From positions 6,386,001 to 6,450,000 of the forward strand of contig NC_084727.1 of NCBI RefSeq assembly GCF_033807575.1: a stretch of DNA of 64,000 bases, in the 5' to 3' direction. Made by a program: the position numbers and the translations under genes. The notes under the pieces were generated by a model. It was not told the DNA's origin, did no database searches, and worked only from the letters and a program-made list of their open reading frames with translations. Shown in pieces: positions 10,962 to 23,897 of this stretch (the stretch's first letter is position 1; every line of letters begins with the position of its first letter). Source of the stretch: Cydia pomonella (lineage: Eukaryota > Arthropoda > Insecta > Lepidoptera > Tortricidae).

Positions 10962-13900
10962 AGTTTAGGGTCGGTAACGCGCATCTAAGTCCTCTGAAGT
11001 TGCAAGCGTACATAGGCTGCGGAAACTGCATACCATTAGGCGGGCCGTATGCTTGTTTGCCACCGACGTAGTATAAAAAAAAGCGAAAGCCGCCAGACTC
11101 CGATGGCACGGGCACGCAGTCCGAATGGGTGAAGATCGTACACTCTGGAGGGCGTACTCTGGAGTTCCAAATGGCAGAAGACCGTCTGGACGCCCGAGGT
11201 ACCGCTGGAGACATGAAGTGCAAAAAGACCTTAGCGAACTCGGCGCGGTGGACTGGACAGAAGCGGCTTTCGACAGAGTAGTATGGCGGTCTTTGCTGTC
11301 GGAGGCCAAGATCCACTTCGGGTCGCTGCGCCACAGCAGTAAGTAGAACTTTATTACAATGTATTAAGGTTCATTTCATACTGTAACCTTTGTCGGCTAT
11401 TGTCAATTGTAGCGTTTATCTGTACCCTTAATCAAACATATTTTTTTTTTATTTGAGAAAAGAAGAAGAGAGCACTAACCGTAACTCCAGCCGTGTATGG
11501 CGACCCGCTCCATATCTATGCAGTCTGTCTCTTTCGCCAGCCACTGCAATACCTCCACCTGGACATAAATTGTATTTTATTATGCTTTTAAAAATAAATA
11601 ATAAAATGTAAGTCTTTTAAATAAATGTTTCGAGTAATTTTAATACCCGTTTTTTAAACCATCATCACTCCTCGCTTCACTCGTCGTCGCACATTAGTTT
11701 TATATAGGCCGAGGCACGTCCACACTGGCCGGTTTGTGCGCGAGGAAATTGTCTCGCGCGTATGGACCCGCCTTATCAGTATTTTCAGTTGGCAGGCGCT
11801 TGTTGGTGACCAAGATACCAAATAAAATTAGTATAAAATTGATTTATTGAACGAGCGTTAACGAAGGTCTACGTTTCGGTTTGGGCAAAAATTATTTCGT
11901 ATGTCCTCTATGAGCCGGGTCGGTAGTTAGATAGTATTTTTATCGTTTCGTTTTTGGGAAAATTGTGGAAATTGGCATAAAGGATTCTTTTTTTTTTTAT
12001 AAGGACATTCTTACACAAATTGACTAAGTCCCACAGTAAGCTCAATACAGCTTGTGTTGTGGATACTTATACAACAATATCAATAATTTATAAATACTTA
12101 AATACAGAGAAAACACATACATACTTAAGAGAGGTATGGGCATTGTGAATGTCATCTCGCTTTGTGTGGTGGGGCACAGCCAGTGGATGTCATTCCAGAT
12201 CTAGAGCAGAGCCCAACTGGGGAAGTACCTCCACCTTACAGAAAACAGCTGCCAAATAACACTAGACCCTACTCATAGTGTTGTGTTCCTGCCGGTGAGT
12301 GAGGTTGCCAGAGCTCAACTAGGGGGGGCGGGTTTAGGGTCGGCAACTCCTGGTCGGTCCTCTGGAGTTGCAGGCGTACATAGGCTACGGAGACTGCTTA
12401 CCATCAGGCGGGCCGTATGCTTGTTTGCCACCGACGTAGTATAAAAAAAATACGAGTATAAAATGGCGGATTACCTGGTCGTCGAGCTCCACCTGCCCCA
12501 TCTTGCCCCGGATGGCGCCCTCCCAGGCGCGGCCGCGGTGCTTGGAGCCGCGCGAGTCGATGGCCACCACGTTGAAGCCGCGCGCCGCTAGCATGTGCAT
12601 GCGGAGTTGTCTGATGCCCTGTGAACATATTGATTAGTCCGTGCCCGTGACTAGACAGTGGTAAGTTTTATTTTTATTTTACCGCCACGACTATACAATG
12701 TGTTTTTATTGAATTCCGTTAACTCCGGGGTATCGGTAAGTACGTTTAAGGAAACTAAAAGGCATAGTTAATTTTTTTATTATTATAAAAAGTAATTAAA
12801 AGTTGCATTTAGCGTTGTCGAGAACTGTGACCGTCCGAGATAGTACTTACGTTTAGAAATATAAATATATTATTATAGGAAATATTGATTAACTCCGAAA
12901 CGGAGTTAATTAGAATACCGGTATTTTTGAGAAAGTTACTTAATTTAAGCTCAGAGATGCACCCTTGAAATTAACGGAAATCAAAAAAATGGGCATCGGT
13001 AATTTCTTGCAGCGCGGTGGGCCCCACAGCGTGCAGTAGGCCGTGCTCGTTACCTTATAGCTGTTGGTGACGGTCTGCACCTCCGGGCCGCCGTACACGT
13101 GCAGCACGGTGGGCCCGCGGCCGGAGCGTGCGCCGCGCCACAGCGTGCAGTAGGCCGGCAAGCCGCACGACAGGCGCGTCGTGAAGATCTGGGGCGGAGG
13201 TACGCATACACTGGTACTTAGAGCGTGCTCTGAAAGAAAAACGAGTAGCGGATCCAAATAATATCTTTGTTTGCCCCGAAACGCTACGCGATATAACAGT
13301 AATATACAATAATACTCTAATTTTAACCCATTCTTTACGCCGAAACCGAACTTTATGTTCGAACGTATAGTCGTTAGTTTTCAAGCTGGCTCTTACAGCT
13401 AACTCATTGTCTATTATAAGTAAAACCGCACGTGCTACTTACATGCATAAAAAAGGTTCAGTCACTTTAACCGGTTATTGAATTACAACTCCCATGGAAA
13501 TTGCAACAAGATTCAAATTGAAGTAATGGAAAAATATGTTGCGAGGCTAGGTGTGGTCTACGGTTACCGAGTGCCGGCGAGTCGAACGCTACAGAACCAG
13601 TCTAAAATATGTTGCGAGGCTAGGTGTGGTCTACGGTTACCGAGTGCCGGCGAGTCGAACGCTACAGAACCAGTCTAAAATATGTTGCGAGGCTAGGTGT
13701 GGTCTACGGTTACCGAGTGCCGGCGAGTCGAACGCTACAGAACCAGTCTAAAATATGTTGCGAGGCTAGGTGTGGTCTACGGTTACCGAGTGCCGGCGAG
13801 TCGAACGCTACAGAACCAGTCTAAAATATGTCATCGAGATGCGTAACACAGGCGTGTTATCGAAGAGCGCACTTACACTGATTTTTTATTCAGTATTTAA

Positions 13901-16900
13901 TTTTTTCAGGTACATACAATAGACAAAGAATTAGCCTAACTAACGACTATAACATAACTGCATTTATTTAAACTATGTACGAACTTAGTGTCATTTTCAC
14001 GAAAATTGAATCAAGTGTGTACCCCTGTATCCCTCGCGTGGAATGATGGTCCCAAAGACAGTTCCGACAAGTCTCTTTTAAATAAAATAAAAACAACGGG
14101 TTGCACTCCGGGAGTGCCGGCAGAAGTGAAAACTTGAATATTAACGTTGTGCATTTTTGATATTTTGGAATGGTTAGGGAATAATTTTGCACCAATTGCT
14201 TTAATTATCAGTATAAAAGTAGAATCATTTATGTGGTAAAATACAATATTCATTAATTAATAGAATCAGGCGTTACTTTGCGGAAGTCCATGCTAATTAA
14301 AGCAAGAAATATTACTTTGCTAATCCGCGAGAAAATAACGTGTTAGTCAATCAGTGCTACGCAGGTAAGTATAACGGGTTAGCACTGATTGACTAACACG
14401 TTATTTTCTCGCGGATTAGCAAAGTAATATTTCTTGCTTTTTTTAACAATATTCATTTATTGTGCTATCGTACACAAACATGACAATTTATATTACATGA
14501 AAAATTTAACAATTCAGAACTATTACAATTATTTAACATAAAAAATGTACAACGTTAATATTCAAGTCGCGCCGGCGGTCTACTGGCTTCAATGACATTG
14601 TAACAGTTTTTCGATCAGGTCACGTGCCCGAATTTTCAATCTGACGAATCTGTCGGTCACGTGACCTTTCGCGAGTTTAACATTTTTTCCCCATCACAAA
14701 AAGTCCACAGCGCCGCTCAAGAATCAATGCCCTTCAATTAATAAACATTATAGGACACTATTACACAAATTAACTTATTCCCACAGTAAGCTCAATAAAG
14801 CTTGCGTTGTGGATACTTAGACAACGATGTATGTGCTATTTCTAAATACTAAAATACATAGAATACACCCATGACTCATCATGATTTAGTTAAGCATGAC
14901 CGCCGATTAGAGGACCGCCGCGGAGCGGCTAAGCAACAACACCGTATTTTATTGCCCCGTAAATAATATTCGAATATTGCTGTAAATTCAGTTTTGTTAC
15001 GGTTGAAATTTATATCTACATAAAGACAATTTTATCAGCTATCCAGTGATAACTTCAGTGTTAGTGAGAAGTGCATGCCCGAAGTACAATCACAATATTT
15101 ACTTTACTAAAAAGCGTTACCCGCTAACTACGCGAACCCGGCGCGCATCGTGAGTCACCGCTCGCTCTGCCCCGCTACCACGAGACTCGACGGAATTGGC
15201 GCGCTGTCCGTCGTATTGATAAGGTATCGCCTAGGATTGCTTGGTACGAGGGCCATAATGACTTGCTCCGGCTGCTTTTTGCCGATAGAGGACGGGCAAG
15301 GTATTGCCTGTACAGCACAAAATTGTGGAAAGGTGTGCCATTTTACATGCGGAAATGCTCTACACCTAGATACAGAGCAAGTGAAGACGTGGATATGTCC
15401 GGATTGTCAGGCGAGCTCCAGGGTAGGTGGGGACAACACATACACCCCAGTACGGTCAGCTGGTAATGTTACCTTCCGAAAAACGAATATGCAACATAAT
15501 CCGTCGCCAAATGCGACACAGAACCCGCCAGCGAATATAGAATCGCTGTTTTCAGAAATCCGTTTGCTTCGTGCCGACGTGGCTAAATTACAGTCAGATT
15601 TCACTAGCCGCCTCGATTCCTTAGCTCAACAGGTCACAGCCTATAATGCGCGTATTTTAAAACTGGAAGAGAAGGAACGGGAGAACGTCCTACTTAAGAC
15701 CCAGGTTGTGGATCTCCAAAATAAATTGAATCAGCAAGCTCAGCAGTCGCTAAGTTCAGAACTGGAAATAATGGGTCTTCCCGAAACGCCAAATGAAAAC
15801 CCCTACCACATAGTCCTGACTACCGCCTCGAAGCTAGGGATGAATCTCAAAGAAGTTGATGTAAACTTTGTGTCCCGCGTGGGCCCGCGACGCCAGGGTA
15901 ACAAAATCAATCAATCTAGGCCCTTAGTAGTTTCCTTTGTGAGGAGGGCGAAACGTGAAGAGTTCTTAAAACAAGCAAAAACTCGGCGGTCAACGCTCAG
16001 CAGCCAGGACATCGTAACAGCCAGCCCCGCGACGAAGGTATTCGTGAATGAGCGCTTGACCAGTGACGGCAGGCGCTTATTTCGTGACACACGGTCATGG
16101 GTTAAGGAACACGGCTATAAATACTGCTGGACTCGCAGAGGTAACATCTACATCAGGAAGCATGAAGGTAAAGATGGAAGCCCGGCCCTTCAGATTCGAT
16201 CTCATGAAGATCTTCAAAAGTTTACAAGACAATGCAACGAATAACTGTCTATGGCTTGTATTAAATTGGTTTATCGCGCTCATTTTCTTAATTTTGTGCC
16301 AGATATGCTTAATCTTTATAGCAATGAATGTAGTTTTAAATGTATTCCTATCAAAGTATTATAGTTACACTCACGCCTTTCTTTTACACTGCGTTACACT
16401 TACACATATCAAAGAATACTTAATCTGTACACTAGCTTTGAATGCTTTGAAAATACATATAACCGAAAATCACTGTTTACTGCGAGTATGGGATGCTCAC
16501 GACTCTGGGAGGCATTATTCTATCAGACTTTTTATTTATTTTGTGCTATTTGAGCACTCAATACGGCAGGTTTAGAGCTAATGAATGAAATTGACAATTC
16601 TTTCAATTTTGAATGCCATAAAATCTTTACCCCTGAAGAATGTAGTCCCATAATAACTAAATACACTCTAAAACTTCTACAAGTTAATATTAGAAGCATG
16701 CAACGGAACTTCGATAACTTTCTACTGATTCTTGCACGATTTAATATAAATTTCGATATTATTCTCTTCAGCGAATGTTGGATTAACGATAACTCTACTA
16801 TTAGACAAATCGAAGGTTATACGTCGTATAGCACAAAAAAATATATAAATAAAGCTGGTGGTGTTATCGCCTACGTAAATAATAAATGGTCTCCAAACGT

Positions 16901-19900
16901 TTCTGAACCAGACATAGCTGACGCAAATTGTTTAATGATAAATATTCCAACCGTTGCCTCAGTCTTGGGTCTTTACCGATCTCCGTCTTTTTCTAATACT
17001 GACAACTTTATTTTGTCTCTGGACCAGTTCCTCAACACTGTCAACCGAAAATCGTGTTTCATAATGTCAGGTGATATTAATATTAATATTTTAGAATCAG
17101 CAGTAGATAGTCAGCAGGCAACATGTTACTTGGAACTGCTTGCATCGCACGGGCTACTGCCAACTATCAACAAACCAACGCATAACAAAACCTGCATAGA
17201 CCACATATTCCTCGCAAGTAGGTTTAAGAGCCCTTAATCCTTGGAGCGTTCTCCGATTTCACGAAATAACGCTCGATAGATGGCGTTGGCGCTCGGTACG
17301 CGAGCGCCGGCAACGCGACGCGCGTTTCAATGCAGACTAGAATAATCTTGATAGTTTTCAATATAATTTCAAGCAACATTAATTTTAGTGTCATATGATA
17401 TCATATGGGCACTCTTTATTTTATTGTATATGCACAGTAGTTTTTTTTTTATGTACACTACTACTAAGTGTACAGACTACAGAGTGTACTATAACCCTTG
17501 CTCTTTATTCTGTCTCTTTCACACCAATGGAAAATGAAGAAGTTACTAAATGACTGCAGGTATAAATAAAGTATATTAGTGCGATAGAGAGACAGATAGT
17601 GTTTCGTTGTCGTATCGTAAACGATTGGCATGTTGGCCACACACTTGCTTAGTGCCTAGCCAAAATACCAATCGTTTGCGTATATTAGTGCGATAGAGAG
17701 AGAGTAGTGTTTCGTTGTCGTATCGTAAACGATTGGCATGTTGGCTACGCACCCATGATACCTAGCGAAGAAGCCAATCGATTGCGCATATTAGTGCGAT
17801 AGAGAGACAGATAGTGTTTCCTTGTCGTATCGTAAACGTTTGGCATGTTGGCTACGCACCCATGCTGCCCAGCCAAGATGCCAATCGTTTGTGCATATTA
17901 GTACGAGAGAGAGACAGATAGTGTTTCGTTGTCGTATCGATTGGCATGGTGGCTACGCACCCATGCTGCGTAGTCAAGATGCCAATCGTTTGCGCACATT
18001 AGTGCTATAGAGTTTCAGTGTTATTTGAAATCACGTTAGGGTTTGTATTATTATTTTTGACCCGAATGAAGTCCATCCAGGTTCTTATGATGGAGTCAGG
18101 AGTTGGTCACCAGAACTCCTAATCTACTCATTATAATTCCATCGTGCTTGGGCTCAAAAGATTTGCCCTGACGAACACCATCGATCTAGATGAGGTCCAG
18201 GGTCTCATGACGGAGTCAGGAGTTGGTCACCAGAACTCCCCAGAACTCCTAATCTACTCATCATAACTCCATCGAGTTTGGGCTCAATAGATTTACCCTG
18301 ATGAGCACCATCAATCTAGATGAAGTCCAGGGTCTCATGATGGAGTCAGGAGTAGGTCACTAGAACTCCTAATCTACTCATTATAATTCCATCGTATTCG
18401 AGCTCAATAGATTTGCCCTGACGAGTACCATCGATCTAAATGAAGTCCAGGGTCTCATGATGGAGTCAGGAGTTGGTCACCAGAACTCCTAATCTACTCA
18501 TTATAATTCCATCGTGTTTGGGCTCAAAAGATTTGCCCTGACGAGTACCATCGATCTAGATGATGTTCAGGGTCTCATGATGGAGTCAGGAGTTGGTCAC
18601 TAGAACTCCTAATCTACTCATTATAATTCCATCGTGTTTGGGCTCAAAAGATTTGCCCTGACGAGTACCATCGATCTAGATGAAGTCCAGGGTCGCATGA
18701 TGGAGTCAGGAGTTGGTCACCATAATTCCTAATCTACTCATCATAACTCCATCGTGTTTGGGCTCAATAGATTTGCCCTCACGAGCACCATCAATCTAGA
18801 TGATGTTCAGGGTCTCATGATGGAGTCCGGAGTTGGTCACTAGAACTCCTAATCTACTCATTATAATTCCATCGTGTTTGGGCTCAAAGGATTTGCCCTG
18901 ACGAGTACCATCGATCTAGATGAAGTCCAGAGTCTCATGATGGAGTCAGGAGTTGGTCACCAGAACTCGTAATCTATTTATCATAACTCCATCGTGTTTG
19001 GGCTCAATAGATTTACTCCGACAAGCACCATCAAATTACCATTATGATGAATAGATTAGGAGTTCTGGTGACCAACTACTGAGTCCATCATGAGACCCTT
19101 GACTTAATCTAGATCGATGGTACTCGTCAGGGCAAATCTTTTGAGCCCAAACACGATGGAGTTATGATGAATAGACTAGGAGTTCTGGTGATCAACTCCT
19201 GAGTCCATCATGAGACCCTGGCCCTGATCTAGATTGATGGTGCTCGTCAGGGCAACTCTATTGAGCCCATACACGATGGAGTTATGATGAGTAGATTAGG
19301 AGTTCTGGTGACCAACTCCTGACTCCATCATGAGACCCTGGACCTTATCTAGATCGATGGTGCTCGTCAGGGCAAATCATTTGAGCCCAAACACGTTGGA
19401 ATTATAATGAGTAGATTAGGAGTTCTAGTGACCAACTCCTGACTCCATCATGAGACCCCGGACTTTATCTAGATTGATGATGCTCGTCAGGGCAAATCTA
19501 TTGAGCCCGAACACGATGAGATTATGATGAGTAGTTTAGGAGTTCTGGTGACCAACTCCTGACTCCATCATGAGACCCTGGGCCTCATCTAGATCGATGG
19601 TGTTCATCAGGGCAAATCTATTGAGCCCAAACACGATGGAGTTATGATGAGTAGATTAGGAGTTCTGGTGACCAGCTCCTGACTCCATCATGAGACCCTG
19701 GACCTCATCTAGATTGATGGTGCTCGTCAGGGCAACTCTATTGAGCCCAAACACGATGGAGTTATGATGAGTAGAGTAGGAGTTCTGGTGACCAACTCCT
19801 GACTCCATCATGAGACCCTGGACCTCATCTAGATCGATGGTGCTCATCAGGGCAAATCTTTTGAGCCCAAACACGTTGGAATTATAATGAGTAGATTAGG

Positions 19901-22900
19901 AGTTCTAGTGACCAACTCCTGACTCCATCATGAGACCCTGGACTTTATCTAGATTGATGATGCTCGTCAGGGCAAATCTATTGAGCCCGAACACGATGAG
20001 GTTATGATGAGTAGTTTAGGAGTTCTGGTGACCAACTCCTGACTCCATCATGAGACCCTGGGCCTCATCTAGATCGATGGTGTTCATCAGGGCAAATCTA
20101 TTGAGCCCAAACACGATGGAGTTATGATGAGTAGATTAGGAGTTCTGGTGACCAGCTCCTGACTCCATCATGAGACCCTGGACCTCATCTAGATTGATGG
20201 TGCTCGTCAGGGCAACTCTATTGAACCCAAACACGATGGAGTTATGATGAGTAGATTAGGAGTTCTGTTGATCAGCTCCTGACTCCATCATGAGACCCTG
20301 GACCTCATCTAGATTGAAGGTGCTCATCAGGGCAACTCTGTTGAGCCCAAACACGATGGAATTATAATGAGTAGATTAGGAGTTCTAGTGACCAACTCCT
20401 GACTCCATCATGAGACCCTGGACCTCATCTAGATCGATGGTGTTCGTCAGGGCAAATCTTTTGAGCCCAAACACGATGGGATTATAATTAGTAGATTAGG
20501 AGTTCTGGTGACCAACTCCTGACTCCATCATGAGAACTTGGACTTCATCCGGGTCAAAAATAATAATGCAAACCCTAACGTAATTTCAAGTGAAAATGCG
20601 TTTTTCAGAAAATCGCAGCCAAATAACACTAGACCTTACTCATAGTGTTGTGTTCCTGCCGGTGAGTAAGGTTGCCAGAGCTCAACGAGGGGCGGGAGGG
20701 GGTTAGGGTCGGCAACGCGCATGTAACTCCTCTGGAGTTGCAGGCGTACATATGCGGGCCGTATGCTTGTTTGCCACCGACTTAGTATTAAAAAAAAAGT
20801 AACACTGAAAATCCATCAATAAGCGAGTCTGTTAGGCATACTGTAAAAAATGAACTTTTATTAAGATTTTCTAATCGCAGTATATAGCACTTCTCGGAAC
20901 TCCGTAGCTGATTACGATCGCAACGAATGCCTGACAATCGAGCACAGGTCCGTCCTCTAAGCGCGCTCCGCGCGGACTGAGAGCGGGGCGTCGCTGCTGC
21001 CTGATTTATACGTGTTTTAAAAAAATATAAATTTACGGCAATGTAGGTCCCATAGTTACGATTTTTTTTTATAGGTTAACATAAAGTTACAGTTTGCTAT
21101 AATATTATTTTTAAAGCAAAATATGCGTACAATTTGCGGAAATAAAATATAATAAAACCCTGTTTTCGCCAAAAAAATGAAGAAAACTCGGAAGGTATTT
21201 TATCATTTTTTTCAAATGAATCTTCGATTGTTAATCATTCCAGCCCCTCGTACGAGATATGTTGAATCAAATTGTAGTCATTCATGTACCAAATGATTCT
21301 TGTTTATAGCAAAATTAAGAACCGAAACGCCACATCTCACTGCAAAATTTGGAAAAGACTCCCAAAAAACCTCATTAAAAAAGAGGTTTAAAAGAGAAAA
21401 TGAAAATTTGAACTGTTGGAGCCCCTAGTTTAGGAAACGATTATTTAAGTACGTTATCAGTTTTTGAATAAATACTAATAGTTACGTCGTAATCTTGAAT
21501 GAAAAAGGAAGCATTTTACAAAATACGCTCGTCTGTAGGAATAAGGACTCTTAATGGCGAAACTATTGTTTGCTCCACTGATCTTACTGACCATGACTTA
21601 ATTATGATCGGTATCAAAACAGAAAGCCACGTCAGAAAAAACATGATTCAAACACGATCAAGATTAAAAGTTGACTACGATGGACTTTGTAGAGAGCTAG
21701 AATGTATTGACTGGTGCCCTGTTATGCAGGCTAGTACCGTTGATGACGCTGCGTCTACGTTCTCAGCTATTATTTCAAACGCCGTCTCAAAAAATTCCAA
21801 AATGACTCAAGTAAGCCGCTCTAGATTTTGTATCCAACCTTGGATGACTCCTGGTCTCATAAGGTGTTCAAAGCAAAGGGACAAACTTCATCGCATATCA
21901 AGGCAGTTCCCAAACGATGAAATGAAAAAACTAATTTATACAAGATATCGCAACTTTTATGTAAAACTTCTTAGAAATCTCAAGGCTGAACACGAGAAAA
22001 AGGAGCTCGTCGCGCACAATAAACCACCTAAAAAACTATGGCAATTAATCAATAAAATCTCACATCGGAATCAAAACCCAAAGCTACCCACAGCGCAAAA
22101 CTTGTTGAAAATAAGAAACTCAGAAAAGGAGTCCTTGAATGTGTGCAATGAATATTTTTCTTCTATTGGCCAAAATCTGGCCAGCGAAATACTAGCCAAG
22201 GAAAATGAAACACAAAGTCTCTAGCAGCTAAAGTTACAGCTAATTCGCCGGCAATCAACTCCATTTACATGTCTCCTACAGATAAATATGAGGTTCTAAA
22301 CCTTATTAAAAAACTAGACCCAGATAGTTCCCCAGGTTTGGACTATATAAACAACAAAATATTGAAAGTCATTGGCCCTAAAATTGCTGAACCACTTGCA
22401 ACGATTTTTAATCAAAGTATAGAGAGTGGTATATTCCCTAAAGCCTGGAAGGTCGCGGCTATCATACCGATTCACAAAGGTAATGAGAAAAATGAACCCA
22501 GCAACTATCGGCCGATATCACTCCTGGGGTCTTTCTCAAAACTTCTGGAGCGGGTCATTAATAAAAGGGTGATCAATTACCTCGAATCCAATTCCATTCT
22601 AACGGATCGACAGTTTGGTTTTAGAAAGGGGTTATCAACAGAAGACGCTGTTATGCTTCTTACAAAGATTGTCTCAACGCATATGGATGAAGGCCGGGCC
22701 TGTGTCGGAGTCTTTCTGGACCTAGCGAAGGCCTTCGACACAGTGTCTGTCCCTATCTTACTAAGAAAACTGGAAGCACACGGTTTCCGAGGAAATAGCC
22801 TAAAGTGGTTCGAAAGCTATTTGTCGGAAAGAAGCCAACGTATTAAGATAGGTGAACACCTGAGCGACCAGAAACCAGTCTCTTTTGGCGTGCCTCAGGG

Positions 22901-23865
22901 CAGCATACTGGGACCCACCCTATTTCTATTATATATTAATGACATCTCATTTATACCATTACAAAATGCCGAGATTCTATGTTACGCTGACGACACCGTT
23001 ATCATTTTTCACGGGAGTTCATGGAAGAACGTCTATGATCATGTTGAGCATGGTATGTCGCTGGTAGCACGCTGGTTGAAGAAGAACCTATTAACTCTAA
23101 ACACGTCAAAAACTAATTATTTATGTTTTCATAAGACTTCGGCTTCTTCACCTATACCACAGCAGGTGCTTAAAATTCACACCAGTCACTGTATAAATTC
23201 TCCAGTTCAAGACTGTGCCTGTGACCACATAACGAGAACGCCCTCAATTAAGTACCTAGGAATTATCATAGATGAAAAACTAAGCTTCAGGGAACATGTG
23301 GCTGCAGTTTCTGGCAGAGTTAGAAAGCTGATACACTCTATGAAAATGTTACGAGAGGCAGCCGATTTTCCCTTATTAAGAACTATATATTTAGCACTAG
23401 GACAGTCTATAATTAATTACTGCATTCTAGCATGGGGTGGCCAAACCTCTTCTATTCTCCTAAAATTGGAAAGAGCGCAAAAAGCGGTGCTGAAAGTGGC
23501 TTTGAAAAAACCAATTACATACCGAACGAATGATTTATACCGCGACGCACAGGTGCTCAGCGTCCGGAAACTATACTTAGCGAGGGTAGCATTGCACGTA
23601 CATAAAGCGGTTCTCAGCTCATCCAACTACAACAATCTACTAAAAAACCGTATCTTTAAAATCCCAACCACAGCAGTTAATACCAAATTTGCACACCATT
23701 TCCCAGTATTTTTGTTCCCCCGTATTTACAATCGTCTAGTAGGGCTATACGTGTTTAAAGAGCACTCCGTTTTCAAGACAAGGAAGCTTCTACTGAAAAA
23801 CATGATAAGCCTATCTTATGTAGACACCGAAAATCTATTAAAGACGACATCCTAACGAGACCTAA

Positions 23866-23897
<32 letters not shown>

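Larger units (their letters stand above)
18012..20820. repeat. Fold-back element: inverted arrays of a 120-bp repeat
   Basis: Left arm (about 18080-19030) holds about 8 direct units with GGTCTCATGATGGAGTCAGG and CACCAGAACTCCTAATCTAC. Right arm (about 19040-20550) holds about 13 units in reverse (CCTGACTCCATCATGAGACC). Outer ends mirror each other: CACGTTAGGGTTTGTATTAT and TTTTTGACCCG at 18030 against CGGGTCAAAAATAATAATGC and AAACCCTAACGTAATTTCAA at 20550. Long inverted repeats built of direct repeats are the hallmark of Foldback/Galileo-type elements; no transposase is present. Confidence 0.88.
17227..21498. mobile_element. ~4.2-kb insertion in LINE ORF2
   Basis: Separates the two halves of the endonuclease. 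Contains 330 bases of unique DNA, hairpin minisatellites (17564-18005), a fold-back array (18012-20820) carrying a family T tail, and about 680 bases of AT-rich DNA with a GC-rich patch (20960-21000). Borders are approximate; no target duplication was identified. No transposase or Rep frame was seen. Confidence 0.7.

Noticed and set aside
13055..13384. 109-codon minus frame over exon 14
   Set aside because: Wrong frame; the DPP reading with a good acceptor at 13230 is in the neighbouring frame.
13531..13822. CRISPR-like regular repeats
   Set aside because: Repeats are contiguous with no spacers, in an insect intron.
13478..13824. Overlapping 66-codon frames with identical ends
   Set aside because: The same frame shifted by each 73-bp unit; minisatellite artefact.
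16063..16575. 170-codon plus frame after ORF1
   Set aside because: Overlaps ORF1 in another frame and runs into the ORF1-ORF2 spacer; no motif.
19656..19874. 72-codon frame in the 120-bp repeats
   Set aside because: Frame persists because 120 is divisible by three; no start context or independent support.
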